This document shows, piece after piece, positions 47,353-59,460 of a stretch of DNA of 64,000 nt. Below the pieces are notes generated by a model. The model was not told the DNA's origin. It saw only the letters and a program-made list of their open reading frames with translations, and ran no database searches. Positions within the stretch are counted from its first letter, which is position 1; each line of letters starts with the position of its first letter. The position numbers were made by a program, and so were the translations under genes. Source of the stretch: Myoxocephalus aenaeus (lineage: Eukaryota; Chordata; Actinopteri; Perciformes; Cottidae); assembly GCA_038501785.1 (NCBI GenBank), contig JBAMJR010000050.1, forward strand, positions 1,331,001 through 1,395,000, given 5' to 3'.

Positions 47353-48489
47353 GGCGTCTGTGTCGAGCTCCACCTTTCACCGTGATTTGTTGATTCAGGT
47401 GTCAGTCGACATTTTGTCCAATGAACACTCAGGAAATCCCTAAGGACCTACCCACCCACATACGCTGCAAAGATACACAGTTTTTTATTCAGACAGACAA
47501 CACACTACCACCTGAGAAGAAATAAACTTGCAGTGTACTAAAACAATCAACACTGGCCACAGAGAGACGGCAGCTCTGCTCCGCTCAGCTGTTCAGTTTT
47601 ACTCTGCCGACACACGACCATGCGCTGGGAAAGAGCACTGTTAAAAACTATTATAAAAATGTATAGAAACTGCTGGTTGCCTTTTTTATGATGAAAATAT
47701 GTTATGAATGTAAAAAAATATATATATTGCGCTTTCTGTGTGGCCCTCCGATGAGATCACAGAAACACTCACTGGCCCCTTCAAAGCTCAATGAATACAT
47801 CATATCTCATTTGTTACACAAACAGATATGTAACAAATTAATTGTGTGGGTATTCAGCAAATTGCATGCTGTAAATGAGGCCACCATTTGTTTCGTTGGG
47901 TTGTGTTTCAGTACCTGCTGGATATCTTTGATTAACTGCGATCAATTAAGACTCAGTCTTGTGAAGACGATGCTCCCACTCCTGTTCTTGTCCTCTCTTG
48001 TGTGTGCAGCCAACTGCAAGTACAATGTTTTCTAGAACACTCGCAGGAGAAACAACACATGCCACAACTATTTCTTATGGAAGCCCGTTTCTTATGGAAG
48101 CCCGTTTCCGCCACAATTCCGTCATCATTATGAGATAAAAAGTAATAATTATGGGGGCTTTGTGTTTCTCAAAGGGGCTACCGGTAAAAGCAGGAAAGCT
48201 ACGAGACGTTATCTTGCTCATTGTGTGGTTTATTTGGGGACAGTACACAGGCTACTGTGGGCCACAGCCTCTGCCAACAACAGTCAATATCGTTAAACGT
48301 TCTCTAACGTCCCTCAAACTCAACTCCGCTCCGGTAACTCTCCACAGGCACCTCACTCGCTCACAGCTACACAGGTCATGAGACCTTCACTGACCTCCTG
48401 TTAATTTCAGATTATACTCTGACATTAGGTCCACACAGACATGGAACACATTTTCGTCACATGGGAAATGTGTTCTTCAAGAAACTGTT

Positions 48490-48915
48490 CGGATCAGAAT
48501 CAGCTTTAATGGCCATGTAAGTTTGCACATACATGGAATTTGACTCCGATTTCACTTAGCTCTTTGTACTTTTTCACACACAATATACAGTAGACAAGAT
48601 AAATATAAAAAAGACATTAAAGACAGTAGTAAAACAATCCGCACTATCTGCAGATAGTGCAGATAGTGCGGATGGAAGAGTCTGGTTAACTGTTCATCAG
48701 AGTGACGGCCAGTGGGAAGAAGCTGTTCCTGTGTCTGGTGGTTTTGGCATACAGTGCTCTGTAGCGCCTCCCAGAGGGGAGGAGTTGGAACAGCTTGTGT
48801 CCAGGGTGTGAGGGGTCTGCAGGGTGTGAGGGGTCTGCGGTGATCTTTCCAGCCCGCTTCCTGACTCTGGCGGTGTGCAAGTCCAGGATGGAGAGCAGGC
48901 TGGAACCAATGGTTC
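48490..48915 (-). mobile_element. LINE 3' fragment, CR1/L2-like
   Basis: On the minus strand a C-terminal frame contains GKITADPSHP and GHKLFQLLPSGRRYRALY, partly duplicated internally (ADPSHP twice). The 3' tail runs toward 48490 with caaattccat-type words also seen at 63858-64000. Confidence 0.75.
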
Positions 48916-49400
48916 AACTCTGTTGTTCTTCATTCTCTAAATGGTATTGTGCTAACACACTTTTCACCGCAAAGCGCCTGTCTAAACGACAGAGGACAAC
49001 TCGGTGCACAGTTACAATATGTGCGTTACTTTTCAACATACTGCATTAGCGTATGTCCCCTTTGAGAAACACATGCAACACATGCAACAGCTACATACAA
49101 ATAATAGCAATGCTATTATTTGTAGAGCTAAAACGTCAACAGTTATGCTTGCATATCGTTTGCATGGTCACTTTTTAATATAGGGTAATTATCAAGAACT
49201 AATTAAACGTTAGCAAACAGTCCTTCAAATCAATTTAGCATGCTTTAATTTCATTAAAAAAAAAAAAAAATCTCCAAACGTTTTTGTGTGGAGGAAGAAG
49301 GTGAGAGCTGAGCACAAGTTGTCACCCCTCACACTGTCAGCCGCACCCTGAATACCAGCCCATCATTCAGAGAGGCATCAGGAGTAAAACGGTTTGCTAT

Positions 49401-49403
49401 CAC

Positions 49404-49440
<37 letters not shown>
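49401..49440. repeat. (CA)n microsatellite
   Basis: Block B counterpart of 26842-26890, with CACGCA interruptions after it. Confidence 0.92.
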
Positions 49441-49451
<11 letters not shown>

Positions 49452-50599
49452 ACACGCATACACGCACCATGCACGTGTGCTCCTCACATTATTTTAGGTG
49501 CAGGCCTTTCTGTTGCAGGGGGGAAATCTGTCACTCACTTGCATCTCAAGGTCACTCACACGCAGTCATTTGGGAGCAGCTGCAGATAACACGCTGGCCA
49601 TTTATATCTGTTTGGAGACATTTTAATCTCACTTAATTGCTTCATTGCATCTTGAGCAGTGTGACCCATTCTCTCTGTCTTGTTATTATGCTGATAGTCT
49701 GATTAATGGAGACTAAATGACGTGAGGGCAGGTATTGTGATCGTTTGACGCCCCCTCGCGGCTGACAGGCAGCACTCCATCCGAAGACACTGACATCCTA
49801 TTGTCTCCTAAAACCAGTAACTAATATTGCCTATTTATGTGACGCCTATGGGTGGGGAAAAAAAAAACGAAAAAAAAACGCATGACGTAAAACCTCCGAC
49901 GTTCAGTAAACGCAGCACCACAAACTGCCTTTAAAGAAGAAGAAAAATGCAGAAACATCCCCGCTTTATCATTTCATCGTAAATCATCTCGTGTCGACGG
50001 GAAGGCTTGAATCACAACATGCTTCATATTTGGTGGAAAGGGCAGAGGCGGCACAAAGGGGATCTTTGTTGCCTGCAGATGCCCGTCAGTGGCGCAGTCG
50101 CCCTTTGAAGGCTCTCCAATCGCAGCGCATAGCGCGACCGGAGGAGGGCGGGGCTTAGTCTCTCCCATCTCCGCTCCCACCGTGTCCCATTGACTAGACG
50201 GCGACACACCGAGCAGCGTGTTCCACAACACGTCTCTGAACTCGACACCACATTGAGTGGACCGGTGATAACTGTGCGCTCTGGGTGACTTGAGGAAGCT
50301 AAAAGGGATGCGCGTCTCCAGGAGGTCCCCGTCTGGGCAGGTATGAGACCTGTGGCGCGCATGGATGAAGGAGCAGCAGCAGATGTCTAGAGGATCCCCA
50401 GTGTGCATGTAGCCCCCCGTATTCTACCTCTCCATCACCAGCAGGCCTGGCCCACTCCAGCTCCACATGGATGGATCTCGCTGCAGGAGCTGTACTCATG
50501 GAATACAAAGCCCGTGCTGGTGAGCATGCCTGCCTGTCGGGAGCCTCTCCTCCTGACACCGCTTCTCCACTCGGACATCCCCTGGTCGCTTCAAGCCCC

Positions 50600-51285
50600 C
50601 TCGCCATGAAGACGACTGCTCGGTGATTTCGGTGCCTCTGCACGCCCGCACGGACCCCGATACCCCTATTTTTTTTTGTTTTGTTGTTGCCTACACACAG
50701 GATATATCTGCGCTGTGGGCTCCCTTTGTGTCAAAGGGCTTAACGCAGAGTGCGCGGACGGCAACAGAGCAGGGGGCTTCTTTTTTTTTAGTTGTTGCTT
50801 CGCCCCGCTGTTGCGCCCAGCTGCTCTCTTTGTGGCCCGGGCCCGTGATGGCAGCCGGCCGGTCGGAGGCGCAGGAGCACCCGCCCGAGAACGGCTTCAC
50901 CCCGCTGGAGCACCCGGTGCCCCGGCTGCTGCCGCACGTCGACGGCACGGTGCTGCCGTCTCTGGGGGGCTTTGGGAAGCATCAGAAGCAGCTCGTGGTC
51001 CTGACCTGGATACCGGCATTGTTCATCGGCTTTAGTCAGTTTTCGGATTATTTCCTCTTGGCTCAGCCCAATGGCACGTGCGTGCGACACCTCACGAACG
51101 ACAGTAGTAACTGGACCTCGGCGTCCCCGCCGCCGGTCACCGTGGCCGGCGGCGCGCCCGCGCTGCAACTCGCAGCCAACGGCACCGACCAGGGGTTCGG
51201 CGCGGGCAGCGGCGGCGTGCTGTGCTCCTGCAAGGAGCTGAGGCTGGAGCTGCAGACGGGACTTAGTCAGAATGTAGTTACCAAG
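50600..51285 (+). promoter_or_regulatory. CpG-rich leader and first exon region of slc22a23
   Basis: Base composition changes sharply to GC- and CpG-rich around 50740-51250 within an AT-rich neighbourhood, as in a CpG-island promoter. Exact start of transcription is not visible. A run of T (50669-50678 and 50783-50790) interrupts the leader. Confidence 0.4.
50848..51285 (+). CDS. slc22a23: slc22a23 exon 1
   Basis: ATG at 50848 in good context is the first in-frame ATG; the open frame upstream has none. 146 codons, phase 0 at donor gtaacg. It encodes a cytoplasmic N-terminus (MAAGRSEAQEHPPENGFTPL), then GTVLPSLGGFGKHQKQLVVL and the first membrane segment LTWIPALFIGFSQFSDYFLL, almost unchanged from mammalian SLC22A23. 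The large first extracellular loop follows, with Asn sequons at residues 75, 84, 88 and 111 and a Cys pair near its end. It ends GLSQNVVTK. SLC22A23 is an organic-ion transporter family member without a settled substrate. Confidence 0.95.
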
Positions 51286-51446
51286 GTAACGACTGAGCTC
51301 GAGATAGACCCCATAGTGTTATCTCATCCTCATCCTCCTCATCCTCACCACCCAGTGTCTTCCTCATCGCTGCCACTCTCAGTTCAGACCAGAGGCTGAT
51401 ACACAAGTATAGCACAGCTTATTGACACGTTTACCCACTGACCTCA

Positions 51447-51535
<89 letters not shown>

Positions 51536-52930
51536 ACACAGACTGATGAGGATGTGGTTTGGTTTGGCGGTTATGGTTGACGTCAGTGTCATGCTATTAA
51601 TAAGACCATCACAATATGGCCAATTAATACCAAACCACTTATGAAATTATCCAAGTGGTGTTCTGCGCTGCTGTGCATTACATCACACAGAGTGGGGAAA
51701 CTGTCCCAGAGCCAGAGGACCAGGGATGCACCAATGCACCTTTTCCCTCTGCTGCCCTGACTTATAGTGAATGTAACGAATAACGGAGACACTGACGTTT
51801 ATAACGACATCGCAGAAGGAACTGTATTTAATGCTGCCAATATCTGCTTATGTCAGTGTTACAGCACTGACATAATAAAGACCTGCATGTACCAAACCTT
51901 GAAACCCTGTTTTGAAGAAGTCAAAATCCAGTTTCAAAATGTTTATTATTTCAGTGGTGTGCTTATATGTTACTCGTTAACACTAATGTCTTTAATCACA
52001 TTACAGCTGAGACACTCTGGGGCCCCCAAAAAACCTGTAGCCTAAATGTTGTCGTGAGCCTGAAGGAATGGGGCCCCTAGCAAGTTAATCCTGCCGTGCA
52101 CAAAACTTTAACAACTGAGCTTTGCTTTGAATCTAATTTCAGCATTTTGTAACATGATTAAAACTGGATGGTCATTTCATTAACGTGCCATTCCACCAAA
52201 AGTCGATAAACAGCAACTCTGAGTTTCCACCCAGCTCCGGCCCCTGTGCACGACTGATATCCGTTTTCTCAGATAACACCGGCGCTAATGGCCCGTACGC
52301 ATATAGAGCCATACCGGCTGAGTTCTCCTCATCACCACCGGCCATTTCCTACCCAACAATCATCATTCATAACCAATAATCATCTCCTTCTCGGCTCCTC
52401 GGCACAGTCGGAGGCTCAGCATGGAGTTCTGTAAATCATTGTAAAACACCAAAGCGTTTTCTTCACGCGCAGCTGAATCGCTCTGCAGATCCTTTCAGGG
52501 TCGTGCACGACTCTTGAGTCCACATTGTGCTTTCCACATGTGTCCTTGGCTGCGTTCCAGATGCTGAGGGCTGTGGCGGTACGTGTGCACTGACCCATGG
52601 GCTTCAGTGGAAAGAGTGGAAAGCTATTGATCGTTATTATAGACACGCGCCCACATTCGCTCACACGCTTTCCTCGTATTTCCCTTTCGAGGTGCACATT
52701 TTAATATTTCAAAAGCGTTTGCGGCATGTTTGCACACTGATCAACCTTCATGAATTATCAAAACAGGGAGTAGGAGAGCTTGACAGACTTCCACCTACTT
52801 TATTTGTGTTTCTGTGCAGCGTTCACATTGAAACTTCAGGATGTTTAACTCCCTTTTATCCTGTTGTGGGTGGTTTTCTATGAAAAAATGGACTAATATT
52901 CCTCTCTCTGTGTTGTGTCTCTCGTCTCAG
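51286..52930 (+). other. slc22a23: slc22a23 intron 1
   Basis: 1645 bases with a long (GT)n tract (51451-51534). Its 3' part from about 52020 matches block A (29640-29925). Confidence 0.85.
51451..51534. repeat. (GT)n microsatellite
   Basis: About 42 GT units in slc22a23 intron 1. Confidence 0.96.
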
Positions 52931-53034
52931 TGGAACCTGGTGTGTGACTCAGCCTGGAAGGTGCACATTGCCAAGTTCTCTTTGCTGGTGGGCTCCATAT
53001 TTGGCTACCTAGTGATGGGTGTCATGGCTGACTG
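52931..53034 (+). CDS. slc22a23: slc22a23 exon 2
   Basis: 104 bases, the size usual for the second exon of SLC22 genes. Encodes WNLVCDSAWKVHIAKFSLLV then GSIFGYLVMGVMAD plus TG of a split Trp codon. Contains the second membrane segment and leads into the MFS loop. Acceptor tctcag, donor gtaagc. Confidence 0.96.
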
Positions 53035-54448
53035 GTAAGCTGCCTCTTTCATGGCTGTTTTGTGCTTCTTTTCCACTTCTGTTAGTCAACCCTAAAATAG
53101 CTATTCATCTAAGCTACAAAAAAAAGTATTTTCTCACTTAAATCTATTCAAATCTAACTAAGATAGTGCTCTCTAATACGTCGCTCCATCATAAAACAAT
53201 GGAGGTAGATGGAGTTTTGTTTATATGCTTAACACTTTGAATCATTGGTTATCAATTTTGTAAGCACAGGTCACATATTCATCCTGTAGTGGACATGGAG
53301 GTCTGTCCCAATACTTGTGAATATACTCAATAGTATATATATATATATATATACACTACCGTTCAAATTTTCAGTTTCTTTGCAATTTCCTGCATGGAAT
53401 AGCCTTCATTTCTAAGAACAAGAACAGACTGGCGAGTTTCACATGAAAGTTCTCTTTTTCTGGCCATTTTGAGAGTATAATTGAACCCACACATGTGATG
53501 CTCCAGATACTCAACTAGCTCAAAGGAAGGCCAGTTTTATAGCTCCTCTCACCAGCAGAACTGTTTTAAGCTGTGCTAACATAATTGCACAAGGGTTTTC
53601 AAGGGTTTTCTAATCATCCATTAGTCTTCTAAGGCGATGAGCAAACACAATGTACCATTAGAACACTGGAGTGATAGTTGCTGGAAATGGGCCTCTATAC
53701 ACCTATGTAGATATTTCATTAAAAACCAGACGTTTCCACCTAGAATAGTCATTTACCACATTAACAATGTATAGTGTATTTCTGATTACTTTAATGTTAT
53801 CTTCATTGAAAAAAACAGTGCTTTTCTTTGAAAAATAAGGAAATTTCTAAGTGACCCCAAACTTTTGAACGGTAGTGTATATATATACATATACATATAG
53901 GCACAGAACTATATATACACACACACATTTTTCCACTTTCCCGATCAGTCTGGCTAACACACAGATCTTACTGTCAATTTCTTTAGAAAGTTGTTCTAAA
54001 GAAAACTTCCAGTCGTTACCAGGAGATTGTTTTCGGACAGTTTTGGTTGCTACAAAATTATTGAAATGTTTTTAAATAGCCGTGACCACCACAAACTAAA
54101 CCCATCTAAGTAAGAAAATCTGTTTATTTGTAATTGGGTGGCACGCTGCTGTCAATCAAATTAATTCGGGTCGTGTCTGCAGCCTGTGAACCACTTGAGC
54201 TGCCTCGTGGGAAAAAAAGTCCCCACATTGTGTTTTGGGATCAGTAACCACGGCAACAATGTAAAGAACTGCCCAGGCCTCCGCTCTGACCTGACCCATT
54301 GACCCGCTGACCCCCCTTCAACCAGGAAGTCCACAAAGTCTGAAGCAAACAATGAGTTTTAAAGCAAAAGCTCCTTTTCTCCGTTTGTGACGGCCATTAA
54401 ACACTTTGCTCCGTCTTTCTCCTTCTTGCTTCTCTCCGTTTCCTAAAG
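53035..54448 (+). other. slc22a23: slc22a23 intron 2
   Basis: 1414 bases, holding the Tc1/mariner-type element at 53354-53877; nothing else recognised. Confidence 0.85.
53354..53877. mobile_element. Tc1/mariner-type non-autonomous element
   Basis: Ends CACTACCGTTCAAA and TTTGAACGGTAGTG are inverted, set in TA dinucleotides within an (AT)n run, and the right end carries the gtgaccccaaac word usual in fish Tc1-like termini. 524 bases, with no intact transposase frame. Confidence 0.8.
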
Positions 54449-54603
54449 GTTTGGTCGACACCCGGTGTTGATTCTCTCGGTGCTTTTCATGCTGGTGTTT
54501 GGCGTGAGCGTGGCCTTCTCTGTGAACGTCACCATGTTCAGCACCTTGCGCTTCTTTGAGGGTTTCTGCTTGGCGGGCCTCGCTCTCTCCCTCTACGTGC
54601 TCA
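54449..54603 (+). CDS. slc22a23: slc22a23 exon 3
   Basis: 155 bases, the usual size of SLC22 exon 3. Completes Trp, then FGRHPVLILSVLFMLVFGVS, VAFSVNVTMFSTLRFFEGF and CLAGLALSLYVL. ADWFGRHP is the MFS loop motif between segments two and three; segments three and four follow. Ends in A of a split codon at donor gtaagt. Confidence 0.96.
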
Positions 54604-55946
54604 GTAAGTACACGCTGCTGTCTGCGTTGTTGTTTCTGCTTTCCCCGCTCCTGTACTTCTTTAGTCGTTTATTTTGTTCATTTAATCAACTCATTAACGC
54701 CCGGCTGGTACAGTAGGGATCCCTGGAAGAGACGTGTATATATAGGAAAACAATACATTTTGTGTGTTCTCTTGGAAAACTTTTGGCAAATATTTAGTTT
54801 ATTTCCTGCAAACGGACCAGAGATCCCAGTGACTCCATCATCACATATTCAATGTTTTCACCGTGAATATTGTCATATAACCGTTGTCTTTTATGAAGTG
54901 ATATTTTGGGTGGCTATACCTTCTATCTACTTCTGCCTCTTAAAAATGTCCAGTCTTTTAATTCCAAGTGTCCAATATTTGTTGGGTGAGACATTTAACA
55001 CGTCTTTATCTAAGGTAGTGTAAAAACTACAGATGGAGATATGCTTTTAGTGTCTGGTGCAATACATTTTGAGACTGAAATGTCCACTGTCAAGTTACTC
55101 TCTGATGGTTGTTGGCAACATATCTCCCCTGACCTGTACTGTATCCTCACACAGCCTTATAATAACGCATAATGTCGTATTAATGTACTTTTGGGACACG
55201 TATGTTGAGACAGAGATAGTAAATTCCTAAGTAAAACAAATCTAATACCTTAGCGGATTAAACGTCAGCAGCTCCACAGATTGAGGTCAGCTAAATGTTC
55301 ATGGTTGGTAACCGAAGCAGAACATGGAGTCGCATGGACTTGTTTTTGTCAGCCGACGTTACAGCTAAACACCTGGACAGATGACACATGAATACAGTGT
55401 TGCATATTATGAATAAGGGAGAAACCAACAGTTCCGATTATGTATTTCACGCAGTGCCGTGCTGATAGTTTTTTGGACGTATTTAAAACATTGTTAAAAT
55501 CACTGTGAGTTTGAAAGGTCATAATTGCTCTTGTAGAAACTCATTTGTTTAATAGGGAAAATAAATAGTAAGATGGATACTAACGGAAGATGCTCACAGA
55601 GCCACAAAACCTAGTGGAGCAGCAGCTAACAGGGACTTCAACCCTTTAGGGATTTCAATTGGTGGATATGTTGATGACACCAAATTACAGTGCCTTCAGG
55701 CTCATGCAACAATTAATTGCTTCAATGCTTAAGGTTTGTGGTGCAGAGATTTTGCAAATATTCATGAGGGCACATATGTAGACCCTTCTTTTCCCCGCCC
55801 ACATCTTAAAGAATATATATATATATAAAGATATATATCGTATAATAATCTCCTCTGCAGTACGTCCCTTCCGTGGCTCTGCATAATAGCCAAGGTGACA
55901 CCAAACTGGCTGATAGCATTTTTATTTCTCCTGAGGACTTTTGCAA

Positions 55947-55969
55947 CCCCCCCCCCCCCCCCCCCCCCC
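55947..55969. repeat. poly-C tract
   Basis: Uninterrupted run of about 23 C in slc22a23 intron 3. Confidence 0.95.
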
Positions 55970-57429
55970 TTGTTTCCCCCCCTCCCTCACCCCCTGGAGG
56001 CCTCCTCTGTCGGGCCAGCAGGAGATTAGTAGATCATTATGCGTGAAGCGAGGGTAGAATTTGAGCTCGGGCGGTGGGGCTGCTTTAGTCCCTCTCAGCG
56101 GGGGATTCTGATAAATATCTGTAGAACTGCTTCTAAAAACAAACAAACAAACAAACAAAATGGACGCCTCCGAGCCGTCTGCCGAGAGACCCCTGAGAGA
56201 TGAATTGAATCTGTGATGTATACAAAGGCAAACAGAAAGACTAATAACGTTGTGTTTCGTGGAGTCAACGTCACGGGGAGTTGAGAATGTGAGAGTGGAA
56301 CGGGATTTATGTACGATGGGTTCAAAAAGAAGACGACACTGCATGAGTCGAGGAAAATACCTGCGTTTATTTCAGAACCGGACAGAACAGAATATGACAC
56401 GTTTCATCTTATGACTTACTAGTGTCTGGTTTGGGATATTTTGGATGATCTGTATCAGCTGGTTGGTCACCAGCAGGTTCCTGGCTGCTGTTTAAGAGAA
56501 GTTACACCCACAAATGTCTCTGGAACGCTGAGGAAAGCCGAGGGCTGAAACACGTCCGTTTCCTTCCGCTGCTGTGCATTATTAAAAGTATTACATATTT
56601 AGATATTTATTTGCGAGAGCTCATGACTTAATTCGCTCCTGTGTGAATCCAGCCAGCATTTCCTCTCCGACCTCCATGTCTGTCCCTGTAGTTTTTCCAC
56701 ACTTCACTCCTTTCCTTCCTGTTATTTCAGTCTGTTTGCCAAACCAAAAAATATCTGTCATGGGAGGCAATTGTTCTGTATTGTGTTGACAATGACGGGA
56801 TGAGTTACCATGTGTGTATGTGTTTGTGTAAGAGAACAGATTGCATGCATGCACTTTGAAGTGAAACAAAAAGACCGCGTTTGTGCGAGGTGTTTGTTGG
56901 GTCGTGAGGTGTAGATGAATACAGTAGGAGGAACAGTCGGCTCTCACGAGTCGCTTTGAAGTGAACTAACAGACGCTGCCGTCCCATTGGCAGTAAAATA
57001 CATGTAGAATAGCAGCGCACACATTTGAAGCCTCCAATAAGCACGTCCTCAAAGGCTGAATAGCCACCTTGCAATTTAGGCCACCTTGCAATTTTTCATT
57101 GTTCCGAACTAAAACAACTCAGATGCAGAGTGGAATATGAAGCTTCTCCTCTCTGTGCCTTGTTTCTGTATTGTTTGCCAAGATGGGTACAGCCGTCCCC
57201 CTGCAGGACAGAAACGGTCCATCAGGGTTTTGGCAGCGACGCCTTGTTTTTTCGTGTTTACTCTGCGGTCCGGTACATTAGATTTGAGATGTGAAAATAG
57301 CTATGAGGTTGCAGCGACTTTAGGCGTTAATTTGGAGGTTCTTCACATCCATGTTGGACCCGCAGCTCTTTTTAAACAAAGTCCCACGATTTTACAACCA
57401 TTTAGCTGGACAGTGATCCTAAACATACA

Positions 57430-57730
57430 AACAAGCAGCGGTGGAATAAGTACTCATATCTTTTAATTCAGTAAAAGTGGCAGTACAGTTCTGTAAAAAT
57501 ATTGAGTTACAGCTGGTGGAACACATTTTAACTCTGTATTATATTATTGGATATATAAATTCATCGCATAGCACATTTTATAAATAAATCACATGTTGAA
57601 TTCATAAAATCCTAATCTGTAAAGTAACTCTAGCTGTCAGAAAAGGTATAAAATAGTATACAATTGAAATACTCAAGCAAAGTAAAAGTACCTCCAATTT
57701 GCCCTTAAGTACAATGCAGTGAGTGTTTAC
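57430..57730. repeat. dispersed fish repeat ('aagtactcatatctttt' type)
   Basis: Begins gcggtggaataagtactcat, has an inner attatattattggatata and ends with caagcaaagtaaaagtacct; related to the stretch at 41400-41660. Class uncertain. Confidence 0.5.
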
Positions 57731-59382
57731 ATCCCCGTCTGATGAGCAGTGTAGGAAGGGCATCCGTTTTAAACATAGTCTCTCAGTTTTAAGGGGTGAA
57801 AAGTGATTGGACAACCAGGATACAATTGAATCAAGTTGTCAAATTGAAAGGAACATACAAGTTTATTAAAACAATTTGAGTAGTTTTAACAACTAATAAT
57901 AATAATAAGACTGTAAGCCTGCAGTCTGCTGTCCAAGGACTAACCGGGGCCGACCCCATCATTAGCGTGCTCAGCGCTGTATGATCTGGACTGAGATCTG
58001 GGGATGCTGCAACATCATTAAAACAAGTCCTACAGGGGTGCAGTCCGACGATCACACAGAATGTAAGCATGCCAGCAGATTGGCAAATCTTGTATGGAAG
58101 AGAATACATCCATCACAGTTAATAAATAAACCTCCTTGTTCAGTGTGATCCACTGGCTGGGCGCTCACACAGTTTTCTTGTGCATCGAGGGGTTTTTCCA
58201 GCCCTGTTCTTTTGTTTCGAGGTGTTCTGCCTTCCGCCTGGTCTCCAGCAGGTGAAACGCATAATGTTGGAGTGAGGTGGTGTGACCGACTCGGCCAGTG
58301 ATTACACATGTTACCGTTTGGCCTTAAAACAATCCTCTGTTGCATAGTATCATTATCCTGCTGCGTTGTGCTAACAAAAGGACACACGCTAACACCCATT
58401 ATGGATGTAAAAACCCTCAAATGAGAGCCGACAGCCAGCCAGCCAGCCAGCCAGCGCTTTAACATCAGGTTGCAGAGTGCCGAATAGACTGCAGCGTGAA
58501 GCAGATCAGATGGAGAGACTCAACAATATGCATGTAGCACACATATAGCATATTTAAGCAATAAGGTACGAGAGGCAGTACTGTGTCGTGCAATAATGTA
58601 CTGTTCAAGGGAGTTGTTAGGCCCGAGGCCCGTCATTTTTCTCCTCCATGATGTTTAGAGAACTTGCCTCGCGTCGGGAAATTACCGACGTAATTATCTC
58701 TCACTGGAAATTATCAGGATTTTGTGATCAAACCCTTTTCATTGCTCATCTTTAGGTTAGGGAGGAAGTGACGTGTGTGTTGTCGTTCGTTATGCTAGTG
58801 TGGGGGATGCTACGTGAGCTTGTTAGCTGTTCCGTTTGAGCTACTGTTAGCGAAGAGCCCCGTTGCAATACTGTGAACACTCAAGCAATAAACCTGCAAG
58901 TTAAGGAAACCAACGTCTGCGAGTCGTTACTGCAGACGTGACAATATCAAAGTTTACACCAAACATGTTTGGTAACTGTCAAGCTTGAAACAACAACAAC
59001 TAACGGTCGTGCAATTTAAATCTACCTGTTATTTTAAGTGCGCACTGATATGGAACGCTCTACATGTAAACAGGCTGTACAGTACTTTATGGCTGAATAA
59101 ACTACACCCCGTGACTCACTCTCAACCAATCAGAATGCTTGATTTGATCTACCCGTATTATAATATGGACTATTGTATGTGCACGTGCTTGGGTTGCACT
59201 GCTCCATCTTATCGTGCTCATCCCCCCCACCCCCGCAAAAAAAATACTCTTTCTGTCTGCCTCCTCTCACCCTCTGTCACTGCAAACGCAGCGCTGAATT
59301 TCTATTTCTAATTCCAGCAGCTCTCTGGCCTTTTCCATTTTCACTCTATGCTTCCCTCGACTCTCCTCTGCCACATTCATCC

Positions 59383-59460
59383 CATCCTCCTCCTCCTCCT
59401 CCTCCTCCTCCTCCACTTCCACCTCTCTCTCTCTTCCTCTCCCTCTCTCTCACTACCATT
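59383..59460. repeat. (TCC)n and CT-rich tract
   Basis: About nine TCC units followed by a TC-rich stretch. Confidence 0.85.

Larger units (their letters stand above)
35201..50847. other. block B intergenic stretch
   Basis: No protein-coding gene recognised between the distal dsp exon 1 and slc22a23 exon 1. It holds mobile elements (listed separately), block A homologies and microsatellites. The segment 37430-37870 has a dispersed-repeat look ('gtctggacccaagcgcagac' near 37463) but no class could be assigned. 40300-42840 and 47400-48480 are AT-rich and mostly block A-like or unexplained. Confidence 0.7.
33545..56605. repeat. duplication block B (distal copy)
   Basis: Same-orientation counterpart of block A, enlarged by insertions (LINE at 38390-39650, solo LTR, Harbinger element, foldback cluster at 45.1-47.4 kb). 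It carries second copies of dsp exons 1 and 2 and the first three exons of slc22a23. The homology ends near 56605 inside intron 3 of slc22a23. Confidence 0.9.

Noticed and set aside
57137..57466. Plus-strand frame with a Tc1-like 'cagtgatcctaaacatacaa' word
   Set aside because: The word resembles a Tc1 transposase segment in another frame, but no ends or further domains could be found, so it is left unclassified within the intron.
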